From Bilabrum cf. latius (taxonomy: Eukaryota > Bigyra: Bicosoecida > Bigyra > Bicosoecida), in the NCBI GenBank assembly GCA_965178125.1, contig OZ237755.1, positions 310,001 to 374,000 of the forward strand: a stretch of DNA of 64,000 bases, written 5' to 3'. A program made the position numbers and the translations under genes. The notes below the pieces were generated by a model. The model was not told where the DNA came from. It did no database searches and saw only the letters and a list, made by a program, of their open reading frames with translations. Positions 10,531 through 22,500 of the stretch are shown in pieces. Numbering within the stretch: position 1 is the stretch's first letter; the number at the start of each line of letters is the position of its first letter.

Positions 10531-11493
10531 AGAAGCCGATCGCGTCTCGACTGTTCGAGGCCGTTGTTTCAAGCGTCGACCCTCAGATTCCGGCCTTTTT
10601 GAGACGCCGCCTTCCAAGCCAGACTTGTACTATATTGATTGACTCTTGGGAAGAGCGGCCATGGGCCTCGCTGCGCCGGGGCTTGAGGTGAGGCATCTCG
10701 AAGGAAGCTTCCACAGCTTGCCACCAGAAGCAGGCGTTCCACTGTCAACTCGAACAGTATTTGGGGAAATCGTCTGCTAATTTAGAGACTTATTGACCCT
10801 TCTGTTCATTCCACCGAGTCCTTCATCTCTTGAACCCGTGCATACAGACGAAAATGACTTGACTGGTGGGAGATCGGCGCATCTCGCAGTGTGCGGCTGC
10901 AGCACCGTGCTTCCTTGCAGTTTGTGGATACCCTCTGACGTATCAGGGAGTCTCAAAGATCTAATGATGCACTGGCCAGCTCTAATACTGCCAGACCGTC
11001 TCATGTGTACAGCTGGACCGTCAAATGGAGTCTGTTGTTGTCGAACTAGTCTGGTTAACTGACTCTTTGTAACGTGACGTTTACCCCGAGCACGACCGGC
11101 GGCATTGGGCACGTCTGTGAAGCCATGCAGCGAGTAATTAGGGGCTTGTTCCGTTCCAGGCCTTTTGTGAGGACTGTAACTGGCAGCAGGAGGATGTAGG
11201 GCTGGAACGCGCAGTTTTCCTCTTCGGCTCGATCCAGTGCTGGAACCAGGCACACCTGTCCGTACGGGGACCTGCCTTCGATGCCCACAGCATCTCTTCC
11301 GGATTATATTCTTGAAGTGAGCATAGTGCGGTCATCTTCTCTCCCGCGCGTTCTGCTCTGACGGCCGTAACGTGGGTGGGATCCAGGTTTGCCGGAAAGT
11401 GCAACCCACAAAGATCGTGGCAGGCCGTAAGCCGGTACTGGCCACATGATTACAGCTCCCAGGCGGATTTGGTGTTCATTTTTCTGTGTTTGC
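10531..11493. other. Intergenic region, divergent promoters
   Basis: 963 nt between the starts of the unknown 829-aa gene (minus) and the acyl-CoA synthetase gene (plus). Base composition is less GC-rich than in the genes. Short open frames on the minus strand (for example 10777-11253) show no domain or codon pattern I would support. Upstream exons of the synthetase gene could lie here. Confidence 0.5.
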
Positions 11494-13168
11494 ATGAGCA
11501 GGAAGCGAAATAGCGCGGTTCGAAGCCCGCCCTTGTCTGCGGAGTATCGTGAGGCTGATGCTGTCGCTCCAGCGGTGCACATTCCCGTGTTCGCGAGGTA
11601 TTCGCCGCAAGTTTTGGCGCACTAGTACTAGCATCGCTACCACGTCTCGCAGGGGTAAAACAGTCACGTACGGCGAGATGCCTGGGTCGGTTCGCAGCGT
11701 AGCGTCCTAGCTGGCCCAACTTGGCGTGTCCTCGGGTGATGTCGTTGGCCTCCAGATGCCCAACAGCCCCGAATTCGTGATTGCATTTCACGCTATCACG
11801 TCCTTGGGAGCCACGTGCACGACGATTAGCTCGCAGTACACCGGGACGGAGATCGCCTTCCAGCTCAAGGAGAGCGGCGCGGGCCTGTTCCTGACGTCCC
11901 CCGTGTTCGAGGAACAAGCCAGGGCGGGGGCCGAGCACGCCGGGCTGGGCGCGGACAAGGTGTGTGTGATTGGCGGCAAGGAAGGCACTGACCCGGTCAC
12001 GGAAGGCATGGCGGACTGGAGCGCGCACGACGGAGACGCGGGAACGCCGATCGCGGTGGACGGCGCCATCAAGGACCCGGCCACCGCCGTGTGCGCGCTT
12101 CCCTTTTCCAGCGGAACCACAGGCATGCCCAAGGGCACCATGCTGACGCACTTGAACATCGCCGCCAACACGGCGCAGATCGTGGAGCACGCGACCCACA
12201 ACCTTGACATGACCGAGCAGGACAAGGTGCTCGGCCTCCTGCCGCTCTACCACATCTACGGCCTCACCGTGCTGGTCAATGCGGCGCTCCGAGTGGGCGC
12301 TACAGTGGTGACCCTCCCGAAATTCGACCCCGCCATGTTCCTTGGCGCCATCGGGCAGCACAAGCTGTCCTGGCTGCCTCTCGTGCCCCCCATCGTCCTC
12401 TTCCTGGCCAAGCATCCCACCGCGGCTGCAGCCGATCTCAGCAGCGTGCGAGTCATCTTCAGCGGCGCTGCGCCCCTGAGCGGGGAGCTGCAGCAGGCGG
12501 CCGAGCAGCGGCTGCAGGGCACCTCGGTGAGGCAGGGGTGGGGCGCCACTGAGATCGCACCGGTTGGAACCATCACGAGCGGGAGATCGCAGAAGGCTGG
12601 CACCACGGGGCAGCTCGTGCCCAACTGCTCCGCCTTTGTGCTGGGCGATGACGGGCAGCCGTTGGAGGGATACGGCTCGGGTGCGACGGGCGAGATCGCG
12701 ATCACCGGCCCCAACATGATGACCGGGTACCTGGGCCGGCCCCTGGACGACCCCGAGACGTTCTTCGTGCATGACGGCACCAAGTACTGGCGCACCGGAG
12801 ACATCGGGTACTTTGACGAAGACGGGCACATGCGGATCGTGGACCGCGCCAAGGAGCTCATCAAGGTCAAGGGCATGCAGGTGGCGCCCGCGGAGCTCGA
12901 GGGGGCGCTTCTGACCCACACCGAGATCGCGGACTGCGCCGTCGTGCCCATCCCGGACGAGAGGGCGGGGGAGCTCCCCAAGGCGTTCGTTGTGCGCGCC
13001 GACACGGACGCGGGCAAGGCCCTGACGGAGGATGCCGTCAAGCACTTCGTGGACGGCATCGTGGCGGAGTACAAGCGCATCGCCGAGGTAGAGTTCATCG
13101 ATGAGATCCCCAAGAGCGCGGCCGGGAAGATCCTCCGCCGGGTGCTGCGGGACAAGCCGAGGCAGTGA
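11494..13168 (+). CDS. 4-coumarate:CoA ligase-like acyl-CoA synthetase (ANL superfamily)
   Basis: AMP-forming ligase that activates a carboxylic acid to its acyl-CoA through an acyl-adenylate. Clear motifs: LPFSSGTTGMPKGTMLTH (ATP/AMP-binding P-loop), GWGATE, YWRTGDIGYFD (hinge region) and the C-terminal KSAAGKILRR catalytic-lysine motif. The N-terminal part TVTYGEMPGSVRSVAS, one UAG (11708), LAQLGV, GDVVGLQMPNSPEF also aligns; the UAG falls in the A-S-x-L helix. Proposed exons are 11494-11597 and 11653-13168, joined over a short 55-nt intron with a TACTAGC branch-like site and CGCAG end; phases match and the product is 539 aa. The first exon is short for the family, so the start is uncertain. 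The substrate cannot be told; no peroxisomal SKL-type signal is visible (ends DKPRQ). Confidence 0.82.
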
Positions 13169-13453
13169 GTTGCCTGCGGGCGACGCTGAGTGGGCTGCGA
13201 CTGGCTGCCCGGGCCAGATGGCGGATGGATGCCAAGATTCTCACGGATGGCTGGAATCGGAGTCGAGCATCCAGCGTGCGTGTCAATGCATTGATTGGTC
13301 TTGGACATGACGAACATGGTAATTCAAAGGTGACGTTTGGTACAAGCGCAAGACACCGGCTGGTGCAACCACTTCACAACGGACCGTCTGAAGCAAGAAG
13401 CCTCCGAGCCTTTTTGATCCATTGCCCTCAAGGAGCTGCTATTGTTAGGCTCT

Positions 13454-16123
13454 TCACAGAGCTTTGAGCTGGTCCAGCAGAGCACTCGCTGCCTGCTCAG
13501 TCTTGTGGCGGTTGGCTGCCTCGAGCTGCTGGGCCTTGGTCTGCTCCTCGTCGAGGGCCTGCATCCTCTTGCGCGCGCTGATCAGCTCGTCCTCCTCCCT
13601 GTCCATGTCCGCCAGGTAGCGCCGCACCAGCGTCGAGGACTGATGCTCGTTCAGGCTTTTTAGGTTATCTCGAAGACGTTTCTGGTTCGAGAAGATGACG
13701 GTGCGCTGTTCCTCGAGCTGTCGCATCTGCCGGCGCTTCTCTGACAGCGTCTGCTCGATCTCAGAGGTGCGCTTGGCGAGGTTCAGCAGCTCTTGCAGCT
13801 TGCCAGCGAACGGCTGGTTGTCCGATGCAGCCACGGTCGCGGCCATCTCCAGCTTGTCTCGGGCCGCAGCAGACCCAAAGCCCCTGTAGGATTGCACAGA
13901 CCTAACCGCGTTCTGGCACTTCTTGATGCGGACCAGGTAGTGGAGGCGCGCGTGGAGCTCTGCGTCGAGCACACCGGCGGACTGCAGGGCGGGCGCCTCA
14001 TCGCGCAGGAACGACTCGATCTCGCCCGTGTCGGCAAGCACGCGCTGGTAGGTGGCCTGCTCCTCCACTTGCAGCTGCTTCTCCTCTGAGGGTGCCAGGG
14101 ACAGCTCGAAGCGGCCGAACCCAGTGACGGCCTTCACGCAGCCCTCCTTGGTAGTGATCTGGTACCCTCCGTGCTGGCTCTTGGCCGAGTGATCCACGTA
14201 GAACTTGGGCACGGCGCGAGTGCCGCTGTTGTTTACGATGGTGTAGACGGTGGTGATAGTCTTCTTGTGCGTGATCTTGCACCCGACGACCCTGCTGCGT
14301 GCCTCCGTGACGGCCGTTGCCACGGGCGACAGGGAAATTACGGTGTTGGTCTGCTTGTCCTTGGGCGTGCTCCGAAGCACACTCACGGTAGAATCCTCGC
14401 CGTACGGCACCAGCGTGTCATCGCCGGGGATCATGGGTGTGAAGTCGGTCTGCCCGACGAACCTGCCGTTCTGCAGCACCGAGATGGAGCCGGGGGCCAG
14501 CACCATGTCCGTGGTGTTGCGCAGGTGCACGCACCGCAGGGCGTTCACCTCGTTCTCCTTGGGGTCGTACACGAGCACGGGCTCCCCACCGATGGGGGTC
14601 TGCGCGATCTGCACCAGCGCTGACTCCATGGCGGGAATCGTCACCGGGGTGTCTACGTCATACACGACGTGCTCTCCCAGCCCGCTCATTTGCGACATGT
14701 CCAGCGCCTCGAACTCCTCCTCTGCGTCAGCGCCTGCGGCCCCGCTCGAGCCGGCGCCGGAGGCGGCTGCCTTCGGGGCACCCCTTAGGCGCAGCACCAG
14801 GTGCAGGGTTGACTCCTTCTGGATGTTGTAGTCCGCCAGAGTGCGGCCGGCCTCCAGCTGCTTCCCTGCGAAAATCAACCGCTGCTGGTCCGGGGGGATG
14901 CCCTCCTTGTCCTGGATCTTCTGCTTCACATTCTCGATCGAGTCAGACGGGTCCACATCGATGGTGATGGTCTTTCCCGTCAGCGTCTTGATAAAGATCT
15001 GCATGCCGCCGCCACCGCCGCCGCCGCGGCTCCGGCTCGAGCTGCTCTCTGTGGCGACCCCCCCGCTGCCACTTGTATTGCCGGTCGCGCCCTGGCGAGC
15101 AGCTGGGGAGAGTTTCTTGAGTATGTCCAGCTGGTTCGCCACGAGGGACAAGCGAACGTTTTCCCAGGGCTCCGAGGAGTGGTTCCGGAGCTGGCCGAGG
15201 ACGGTCAGGCGCACGCCGCCAACGCTCGAGGCGGCGCCGCTCGCAGCACCTCCAGAGGACGCGGTCCCGTCGGAAAGCTCAAGCCTGTACGAGCATTTCC
15301 AGGTCCGCGACGGCGCCAGGTACGATACCTGCAGCTGGTGAGCGTCCTGTGATGCACCCGGCTCATCTTGGCACTTGAACGCGAGAACTGCGGTGTTGGA
15401 ATCGCCAGTCTCGACCGGTTTCTTTTCCTGCGATATGTATGAGTAAACATTACTAGTTACACAATACTTACGCTGATTTTTATTTAGTAGGGCCGCGGAA
15501 AAGGTCCATGCCGGCCAAGATCGCAACCCAACCAATGCCTGAGAACGGAGCTGTTCCCGACATTCTGTGGAAAGCATGTCCCGGCTTTGGCCGTATTGAC
15601 TCACTTCAACTACTTGAGCCAAAGATTTTTGGAGCTGGGCCTTGATGTAAGGGTCCTCGACGGAGCAAGCGACGACCCCGTCTAGATCAACTCGCTGGCA
15701 GACTCCTCCACCGTCGAGGATGATGGCCGCAGAATAGACCGTGCGGGTACCCCTGTCAGTACCAGGAATTGCCTCTTCAGTCTGCTCTACAGAAAGCAGA
15801 TTTCCAGTCACCTCGCGCTCTCTTGTGGTGAGCTTGATTTGTGCACCGGTGAGACCGGAGAGGAAGCCGCCGAGCCCAACTCCCGGGCCTTTGTGGAAAG
15901 GAAAAGTAGGCTTTTTTACTTTCTTTTGCGTGGCAGGATCGAATGACATCGACACTGGGCGCTCACACGACAGCGAAATCGTCTGTGTCGTGAGGTCCTT
16001 GGCGCTCGCGGGGATCTTCAGCACGGCCGTGGAGCCCGGCGCAAGCGCTCCCTCTCTTTCGAGGAAGCACAGATCATTCTTGTACAACGTTACCCTCTTA
16101 ATGTTCAGGCTAGCCACGCTCAT
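13454..16123 (-). CDS. DUF4139-type protein with an internal ubiquitin domain
   Basis: An 889-aa frame with no UAG. Residues about 1-110 resemble the N-terminal beta region of DUF4140/DUF4139 proteins. The DUF4139 core begins with [17 protein letters not shown] and resumes after an insertion at [16 protein letters not shown]. Between these, residues 374-449 (15004 down to 14777) are an almost perfect ubiquitin, from [14 protein letters not shown] to [10 protein letters not shown], flanked by Gly/Ser/Arg linkers. Residue 76 is Ala instead of Gly, so it should be neither cleaved nor conjugated. The C terminus is a long coiled coil ([18 protein letters not shown] region). The start ATG 16121-16123 is chosen because [14 protein letters not shown] begins the first strand. 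A stretch near 15436-15490 has splice-site-like sequences; an intron there would break the frame unless other sites are used. Confidence 0.75.
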   Translation of the reverse strand: MSVASLNIKRVTLYKNDLCFLEREGALAPGSTAVLKIPASAKDLTTQTISLSCERPVSMSFDPATQKKVKKPTFPFHKGPGVGLGGFLSGLTGAQIKLTTREREVTGNLLSVEQTEEAIPGTDRGTRTVYSAAIILDGGGVCQRVDLDGVVACSVEDPYIKAQLQKSLAQVVEVSQYGQSRDMLSTECREQLRSQALVGLRSWPAWTFSAALLNKNQRKYCVTSNVYSYISQEKKPVETGDSNTAVLAFKCQDEPGASQDAHQLQVSYLAPSRTWKCSYRLELSDGTASSGGAASGAASSVGGVRLTVLGQLRNHSSEPWENVRLSLVANQLDILKKLSPAARQGATGNTSGSGGVATESSSSRSRGGGGGGGMQIFIKTLTGKTITIDVDPSDSIENVKQKIQDKEGIPPDQQRLIFAGKQLEAGRTLADYNIQKESTLHLVLRLRGAPKAAASGAGSSGAAGADAEEEFEALDMSQMSGLGEHVVYDVDTPVTIPAMESALVQIAQTPIGGEPVLVYDPKENEVNALRCVHLRNTTDMVLAPGSISVLQNGRFVGQTDFTPMIPGDDTLVPYGEDSTVSVLRSTPKDKQTNTVISLSPVATAVTEARSRVVGCKITHKKTITTVYTIVNNSGTRAVPKFYVDHSAKSQHGGYQITTKEGCVKAVTGFGRFELSLAPSEEKQLQVEEQATYQRVLADTGEIESFLRDEAPALQSAGVLDAELHARLHYLVRIKKCQNAVRSVQSYRGFGSAAARDKLEMAATVAASDNQPFAGKLQELLNLAKRTSEIEQTLSEKRRQMRQLEEQRTVIFSNQKRLRDNLKSLNEHQSSTLVRRYLADMDREEDELISARKRMQALDEEQTKAQQLEAANRHKTEQAASALLDQLKAL
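14777..15004 (-). other. Embedded ubiquitin domain (LRGA C terminus)
   Basis: 76 codons in frame within the DUF4139 gene. The I44-patch region, the [20 protein letters not shown] core and lysines equivalent to K48 and K63 are present. It ends LRLRGAPK, lacking the GG needed for processing. Only about ten residues differ from animal ubiquitin, so purifying selection or recent capture from a polyubiquitin gene is likely. Confidence 0.9.
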
Positions 16124-16356
16124 ACTTAACGCCGCCTTCTTTGTGACCTGGTTTGCGTGCAACCCTGCTCGCGCGCGTGCCTCCCCCAGTGTTGGGCGGT
16201 CGCTCCGATCGGATCTGCCAGTGCTTGACTGTGGTTCGTGGCCAGGATTCTGCGGGTGGTCGCTTGGTTGCTGCTGCGTGCAGCGACGCTTGACTTTGGA
16301 AAGATGCACTCAAGACACGGTATGCTGAACTGCTGCAAAGCTCGGTCCCCCGATAC

Positions 16357-18955
16357 TCACCGCGTGGCAGCGACCTCGAAAGAGGTGCTGGCCACCGCGT
16401 CCTGCACGCTGCTCCCAATGAAAGCAGCGTACGTGCCAGGCACCACAGCCCATTGCTCCCTTGAGGGATCGTACACGGACACATCGCGCTCGTCCATCTG
16501 CAACTTGATCGTCTCGGATTGTCCCTGCTTCAAGAAAGCCCGGCCGAACTGCTTGAGGACCTTGTCGGGTTCGCCCGCAGACGACGGGAACGTCAGGTAC
16601 AGGCCCACCACGGCGTACGCATCGCGCTTTCCCGTGTTGGTCACGCTCACTTGAGCAGCGAGGCTCTTGCCATCCACATGGAACCCATCGTACTTGAACG
16701 TGGTGTACGTCATCCCAAAGCCAAACGGATACCTAGGCTTGGTGCCAGTGGCTGTGTACCACCTATATCCTATGAGCAGCTTTTCGGAATACTCTTCCTG
16801 ATTATCCACACCGGGGTACTGCTTCTCGGTGAACCCGATCTCGTTGTTCGAGTTGGGGATTGTCAGCAGCAGGCGGCCAGACGGCGCATAGGCTCCGAAG
16901 AGAAGGTCTGCGATCGCGTTGCCGCCCTCTTGCCCCGGCAGCCAGGCGGTCAGCAACGCCTTCGCGTCGTAGGGCATGAGGAACGCTCCCGGCGAGATCA
17001 CCACCGCGATCGTGTTGGGGTTGCCTTTGAGCGCGCTGGGCAGGAGCGAGTCGATGTCGGGCAGGTCCAGGTTCTCCCTGTCCGCGCCCTCGTGTGAAGT
17101 GGTGGCAAGGACCACGATGGCGATGTCCGCGGATCGGGCCGCGGCCTCTACGGCCGCCGGGTCGGTTCCGTTGTAGTAGCTCACATGTGCAGAGGTTCCA
17201 TCGGTGCCTGCCTGCAGCAGGCGGGGGTAACCGGAGCTGGCTGCCTGCCGCGCTGCCTCTGTGCCTAGGTCGAGCATGGACCGGCGGGCGGCGGCACTTT
17301 GGCCCTCCCCGGCACCCGCAACCGCGTTCAAGATTCCGTCCAGCACAGTCACGACGTAGTACGGTACCACGCTACCGCTGCCACCCCCGCCAGAGATGGG
17401 TTTGGCGTGCGCAGCCGGTCCGATCACTGCAATGGAGGTCTGGCCCTTGGCTACAGCAGCGGCGTCAAGCGGCAGGACATCGTCCTCATTTCTCAACAAA
17501 ACAGAAGACTCCCGAGCCAGCTTGCGCGCCAGCTGGTTCCTCTCGGGGCTGGTTGTGTTCTTCGATGCGTCGTGCTTCTTGGGGTTGTCCATGGCACCGA
17601 TCGTGTACATGGCAGTGAGGACTCGCAGCACCTTGGTGTCAATGACGGACATGGGCACCTTCCCCGACTGCAGGGCCTGCTTGAGCGGCTCTCCGAAGTA
17701 GTTGGGGCGCACTTTGTCGCTCGCGCAGATGAGCGGGTCCTCATTCGACGGTTGCACGCACCCTGGCATCTGGATGTCTAGTCCCCCGAGGGCAGCTCCG
17801 ACCGTGGATTGCGTCCCGCGGTAATCAGACAGGACAAACCCCGTCCAGTTGAGCTTCTGGTGGAGCAGGTAGTTGATGTCGTGGGAGTTCTGGCAGGAGA
17901 ACTCCTGGTTGACTCGGTTGTTCGAGCACATGAACGAAAAGGTGCCTGCCTCGATCGCGCCTTCGTAGGGTCTGAGATAAACCTCAACCAAAGTGCGCTC
18001 GTCTACGTTGGCCGAGACGTTGTGCCTGTTGTTCTCCTGGTTATTTGCGATGTAGTGCTTGCTGCGAAGATTGAACAGGGAGGAGCACGACAGGCACAAC
18101 GATTCCGAGTCGACCAACGCCGACGAGCGCACTTAGGTCGAGGCAGGGCTATAAGGCGGGAAGACGATCGAAGTACTACATATAATATATAGTATCGATA
18201 GTATCCTAATTTACGGGCGGTCGTGTAGGATCGGTTGAGGAGGATACAAGCTCCGCTCACACATTCGCCATCACATTGTGCTGCTGAATTCCCTTAACCA
18301 CAGGCTGCACCATTATGTACCCGAATTTTGGCTCCTCTCCGCTTAAATATTCAAAATTACGACCGCCTTGCGGTATTCTATGAACGTTGACGGCTGGGCC
18401 GAATTGCATGTCACAGCCTTTCTCCGCGAACTCCCCCCCCATCGCGTCGCCGAATGCTTCCATGTTATCCACCGACCACGCTGACGCCACTGACATGCCA
18501 CTTGGCCACTACGTAGAGGTGCCTGCCGGTCCACGGAAGCCTTCAGGCCCATCATTCATTGACATACCTACGGAAACAGAACGGATCGGCTAGATGTGCA
18601 CGCAGCGGCGTACGAATCGCTGCCTTGGTTGCACTTGATGCACCTGCCTTCGATTTTGCAATGCGTGTATCTCTTCCCTCAAGAACCCGATGTCAGTTTA
18701 GATCGTTCATATTAAATCGAAATGCACCGAATTTCCAACTACTTGGTGCACGAAAGGATCGTCCTTGCTCTCACCTGGAAAGCCCAGTCTATCGTTTGGA
18801 ACAAGCCAGCCAACGTATCCCGGTCCACTTCCATTGCCATGAACCATTGCAATCTTCTCATCGAGGGTCATCTTGGAAAGGTACTCCCTTGCACGTTCCG
18901 CTGGCGAAACTGCAACTGCGATTCCGAAAGCAGTCCACACCGCAGGAATCCACAT
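16357..18955 (-). CDS. Secreted GH3 beta-glucosidase / beta-xylosidase
   Basis: Three exons: 18775-18955, 18261-18567 and 16357-18061 (730 aa, UGA). Both introns (207 and 199 nt) have GTGAG/AG ends and their removal restores LGFPG-MSMNDGPEGFR and NVMANV-KHYIANNQENNR, diagnostic GH3 motifs. The catalytic nucleophile is the Asp in GFVLSDYRG (usually SDW). The C-terminal alpha/beta sandwich and fibronectin III-like domain follow. A signal peptide starts at MWIPAVWTAFGIAVAVS. The single in-frame UAG (18509) lies in GTST-x-WPSG, a site where polar residues including Gln occur. Function: hydrolysis of terminal beta-glucose or xylose from oligosaccharides, outside the cell or in a digestive compartment. 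Upstream on the same strand is another secreted hydrolase-like gene. Confidence 0.88.
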
Positions 18956-19164
18956 GACTACAAGCCTGATAGTATCAGACTAACTACAGCAAACCAGTAT
19001 ACGCCAGCAATTACGGGGATTGAGTCTCTGTGGAGCAAGGCTTGGCGTGACGCGTTGCAGCAAAAAATTTGGTATATCGTCAAAGCACACGGTACCAGGT
19101 AACACCTAGGCCAGATTTACCCTACAAATTATTCTAGTATTCTGGTATTCCAGAAGGCTGAGCC

Positions 19165-22100
19165 TCAAATAGATGCTTCACACGTGCAGGTCGCGCCTCC
19201 AGCCCCCCCTGGCTGGCACCGAATCACCATCGGGCAGTCTACATCGGGCAGCATTGGGTCGCGCGCCCACATGGCGGGCAGGGTGCCCGCGGAGGGAGAG
19301 CATGCAGCAGTGCACTGCACCTGCACGCCCACGGTACCGTTGCTCGCCATGACCTCATAGCCCCCCCGCCCATGCGCCCTGGCTGCACTCAGCAGACCCT
19401 CGGTGTCCTGCGGTGCCACCACCCGCATGCTGGCACTCTCCAGGGGTGACAGGCTCACGCCCACCTGCAGCTCGTGGGCGCTCGCTGCTATAGACTGCAC
19501 CCTGCGACTGGAGGCAGCCGCGATCTTGCCCGTCTCGCCCAGGTACACCCACCCACCGTCCAGCACGGGCGCGGCTGCGAAATACCTGTGGTTGAGGAGC
19601 GCTGGGTCAGCGGGCGCGGGGCACGACGGCAGGACCAGGGGATTGTCCTCGGTGACGACGTGCAGGGACACGGGAGAAGGTGCCGCTGCTGCAGGCGCGG
19701 CGTTCATGGCGGCCCACGCATCCCAGGCCAAGAACTCGCCTTGCCCGCCCCCAGCGCTCGAGTCGCCGTGGGGCTGCAGCTCGGAGAGTCCCAGGGCGGT
19801 GGCGTTGTCGAGGTTCACGCCGAGGACGTACGTGTGCCTGGCGGTTCCGGCTCCAGCGGCACCGTCGAGGGCAATGTCAGAGTAGGTGGACCACACCATC
19901 ACAGGGTCAATGCCCTTGCCTTTCTCCAGGGCATTCCTGGTCTCGGTCAGCAGTGCGGTGTCCGTGGCCACGAGAGGCTTGTCTCCCTTGAGCAGGACCC
20001 CGTCCTTGCGGCAGGTGCGCATCACCAGGCTGGCGTTGGTGCGGTACGGGGCATCGGAGGGGCCGTACGGGCCGCCAGCAAGGAGCGCAAACGTGTTCTG
20101 CAGGCCCACCTCGGGCTGGCTGCAGGAACCCTCCGAGCACCCGGACTGGTTGTTGGTGCTCCACACGTTGTCGCGGGAGGCGTACATGCCCACGGCTCGG
20201 ATCAGCATGGCGGAGTAGCCCAGGACCAGCCCGTTTGTCGCATCCGAGTGCGTGTTGTCGCGGGTGGCCCGCATGTTGGTGGCCCTTGGCATGCGGGTGG
20301 ATTCGAGGGCGTGGGCTGGGTTGCTCATGCACAGCTGCAGCGTCCAGTTGACCGCTGCTGCCTGCTGGCTCATGCCCTCGAGCCAGTCGGCGCCCTGACT
20401 CAGGTCGCTGTTGGTCAGGTTGGTCCTCTGGTTGATGCTGCACAGGAAGTCCTGCTCGAACATGATGCCCCTCGCCTTGGTCCCGTTCGCGAATATGTCC
20501 CTGTAGAACTCGCCCTTGCCCACGGGGATGGCCTGTCCCGCGGCGTCCCGGCGCCAGTCGTACCCATACCTTGCCCTGGCCTCCGTTGTGTTGTCGTAGA
20601 TGTTGTTTGCCATGTAGCCCGGGTTGTACAGCGACAGGGGGATGCCCATCCAGTCGGTCAGCCCGGACGGGAACACGTCCGGCCTCGGCCACCAGTAGGT
20701 CATTCCGTTGAAGTCGTGATCGGGCAGGTACATCCACCAGTCGTCCCACTGCACCGCTCGGAAGGGGAGATCCGCGGCCAGCCAGCCTCTCTTCTGGTCC
20801 AGATCTTGCTCCTGCATGTTGCTCCAGTTGGCCGGGTTGTGGTAGCCCCATGCACCTGCGTGACATGATTGAGTACGAGTGATGGCACTGTAGGAGCGGT
20901 GGGCGGTAGGCGCTGGGAGTGGGGGTGGGTGGGGGGTGCTCAAACGCGAACATCACAAAGCAGACCACCAGCACGCAGGGCTGATCACAATATACCCTTG
21001 GGCAGGTCAGGATCACGACAAACGCTCGGGCAGGGCAGCTCTCAGCTCTCAACTCTCACCGTGGTCCTGCCAGAACGTCAGCCGGGACAGCATAGGGTCT
21101 TCCGAATACGGGATCGGTTGCTTCCCGCTGATGGACATCAGCGCGGCGCCGTACTGCTCGAGGGTCCGCATGATGCCCTGCCCGCTCACAAATAGAGTCC
21201 CGTGCTGGAATCCAGGAGGCAGCTCCTTGTCCACAGAGGCGCGGATGCCCATGCCGAGCTGGCCCCCAACGGTGGTTTGGTCAGGTAGCAATACCTCTGA
21301 CCGGGAGTGCAGCGCCACGAGGAAGTTGTCCATGGGACCGAACACCACGGTACGGCCCTGCAAGTCGTGCACCGCCGAGGGCATTCCGTCGATCCCATCG
21401 CCGGCGATGTCTGGGTTGCCTGCCCACGTCACGTGGTTGGAGGCGCTCAGCTGGCACCCGGCGAACTAAACGATCCCTGCGGGCGATCCGGGCCCGGTAC
21501 TCGGCGTTTCCGCGTTACTCACAAGAGGGAATACCGCGATGGGAGAGTTGGTGGCGTCCTCAAAGGTGGTGTTGAGGGGCTTGAGGACTCCTACCGTGCG
21601 GCCGATTCGCGGGAAGAAGCCTGTCGCTCCGTTGATGAGGAAACAGTCTCCATCGTTGGGATCTCTCACCCACACTTCCACGTCTGCTTTCATGGCGGCG
21701 TCGCAGCATTCCCCGTCAGACTTAGTGCCCGATACTTTGCTAACAAGCTTCCCGTCGGACTGGTCCATATTTGGCAGGTACTGCAGACCGGGGCACTGGG
21801 CAGCTGCGGCGCCCTGCAGCGCTTCCTCCCGCGCCTTGCTGACATCAGATACGCTCAAGTCCCCGCTGAGCCGATTTCGGAGGGCCGCTACGTCAGAAGC
21901 AGGTGCTGCTGGCAAACCGTTGGGGTAGACCTGGACCAGAGCAAAGTGGTGGCGGTCGCTGTAGGTTCGGAAATGCGTCTCCAGAACCGTGCCATCAGCA
22001 GGAAGCTTAGAGACAAATTTCTACCAAGCTGCTTGATGCTTTACATCGCAGCCTGGTGCGCCGCGCTGCGAGCAAGCGGCAAGCAGCCGATCTTTGCTTG

Positions 22101-22380
22101 CTCCAAAAGCATGGATGATGGATGTATACGAGCCGATGGCGTCCGATCCAGAGCTGTAACTTGAGGACTGAATCTTTACAGATGCATTCAGCCTGGGAAT
22201 CGCTATCGATGGGTGCCCTCCAGACAGGAATGGCTCGTCGTCGTTTGTCGCGCCGAGGCTTAGACTCCACTCTCCATTGGATTCAACAGCAAGTGAGCCA
22301 GCAGTATCCAGGTTGCGTACCTCATGACCAAACACACAGAATACAGGCGCTAAAGCGGCAAGGGCGCCGATGCTGAGCAT
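19165..22380 (-). CDS. Secreted TIM-barrel hydrolase-like protein, family not assigned
   Basis: Exons 21060-22380 and 19165-20855, joined over a 204-nt GT-AG intron, encode 1003 aa ending in UGA. The junction gives WQDHG-GAWGYHNPANWSN. In-frame UAGs lie at 21466 and 22021. A signal peptide is present (MLSIGALAALAPVFCVFG) and there are many N-glycosylation sites. A beta-rich N-terminal domain (THFRTYSDRHHFALVQ) precedes a barrel-like domain with VQWDDWWMYLPDHDF, MTYWWPRPDVFP, GIMFEQDF and NGLVLGYSAM. Acidic and Trp-rich loops recall alpha-galactosidase-like (clan GH-D) barrels, but I cannot name a family. Flanked by GH3 and a secreted beta-propeller on the same strand, it probably acts on glycans. 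Confidence 0.6.
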
Positions 22381-22500
22381 GGAAAACAACTGTGTGATGT
22401 TGCTGCACCTCGCGTCGGACGGGTCGCATTTCCTCAGCTCATCTTTGATTCATGCACACCGACAAGCAGGGCCCTGCAGACGAACGGAGCATCCACGCAA

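Noticed and set aside
10777-11253. Minus-strand 158-aa frame in the intergenic region
   Set aside because: No domain, ambiguous end and composition unlike the neighbouring genes.
11450-13045. 531-aa minus-strand frame
   Set aside because: Antisense to the acyl-CoA synthetase, whose motifs are all on the plus strand.
15436-15479. A certain 44-nt intron
   Set aside because: Splice-like ends are present, but removing exactly this piece shifts the frame away from the ubiquitin-coding frame.
19474-20868. 464-aa plus-strand frame
   Set aside because: Antisense to the secreted barrel-protein gene; no domain, and GC-rich codons on the other strand produce such shadows.
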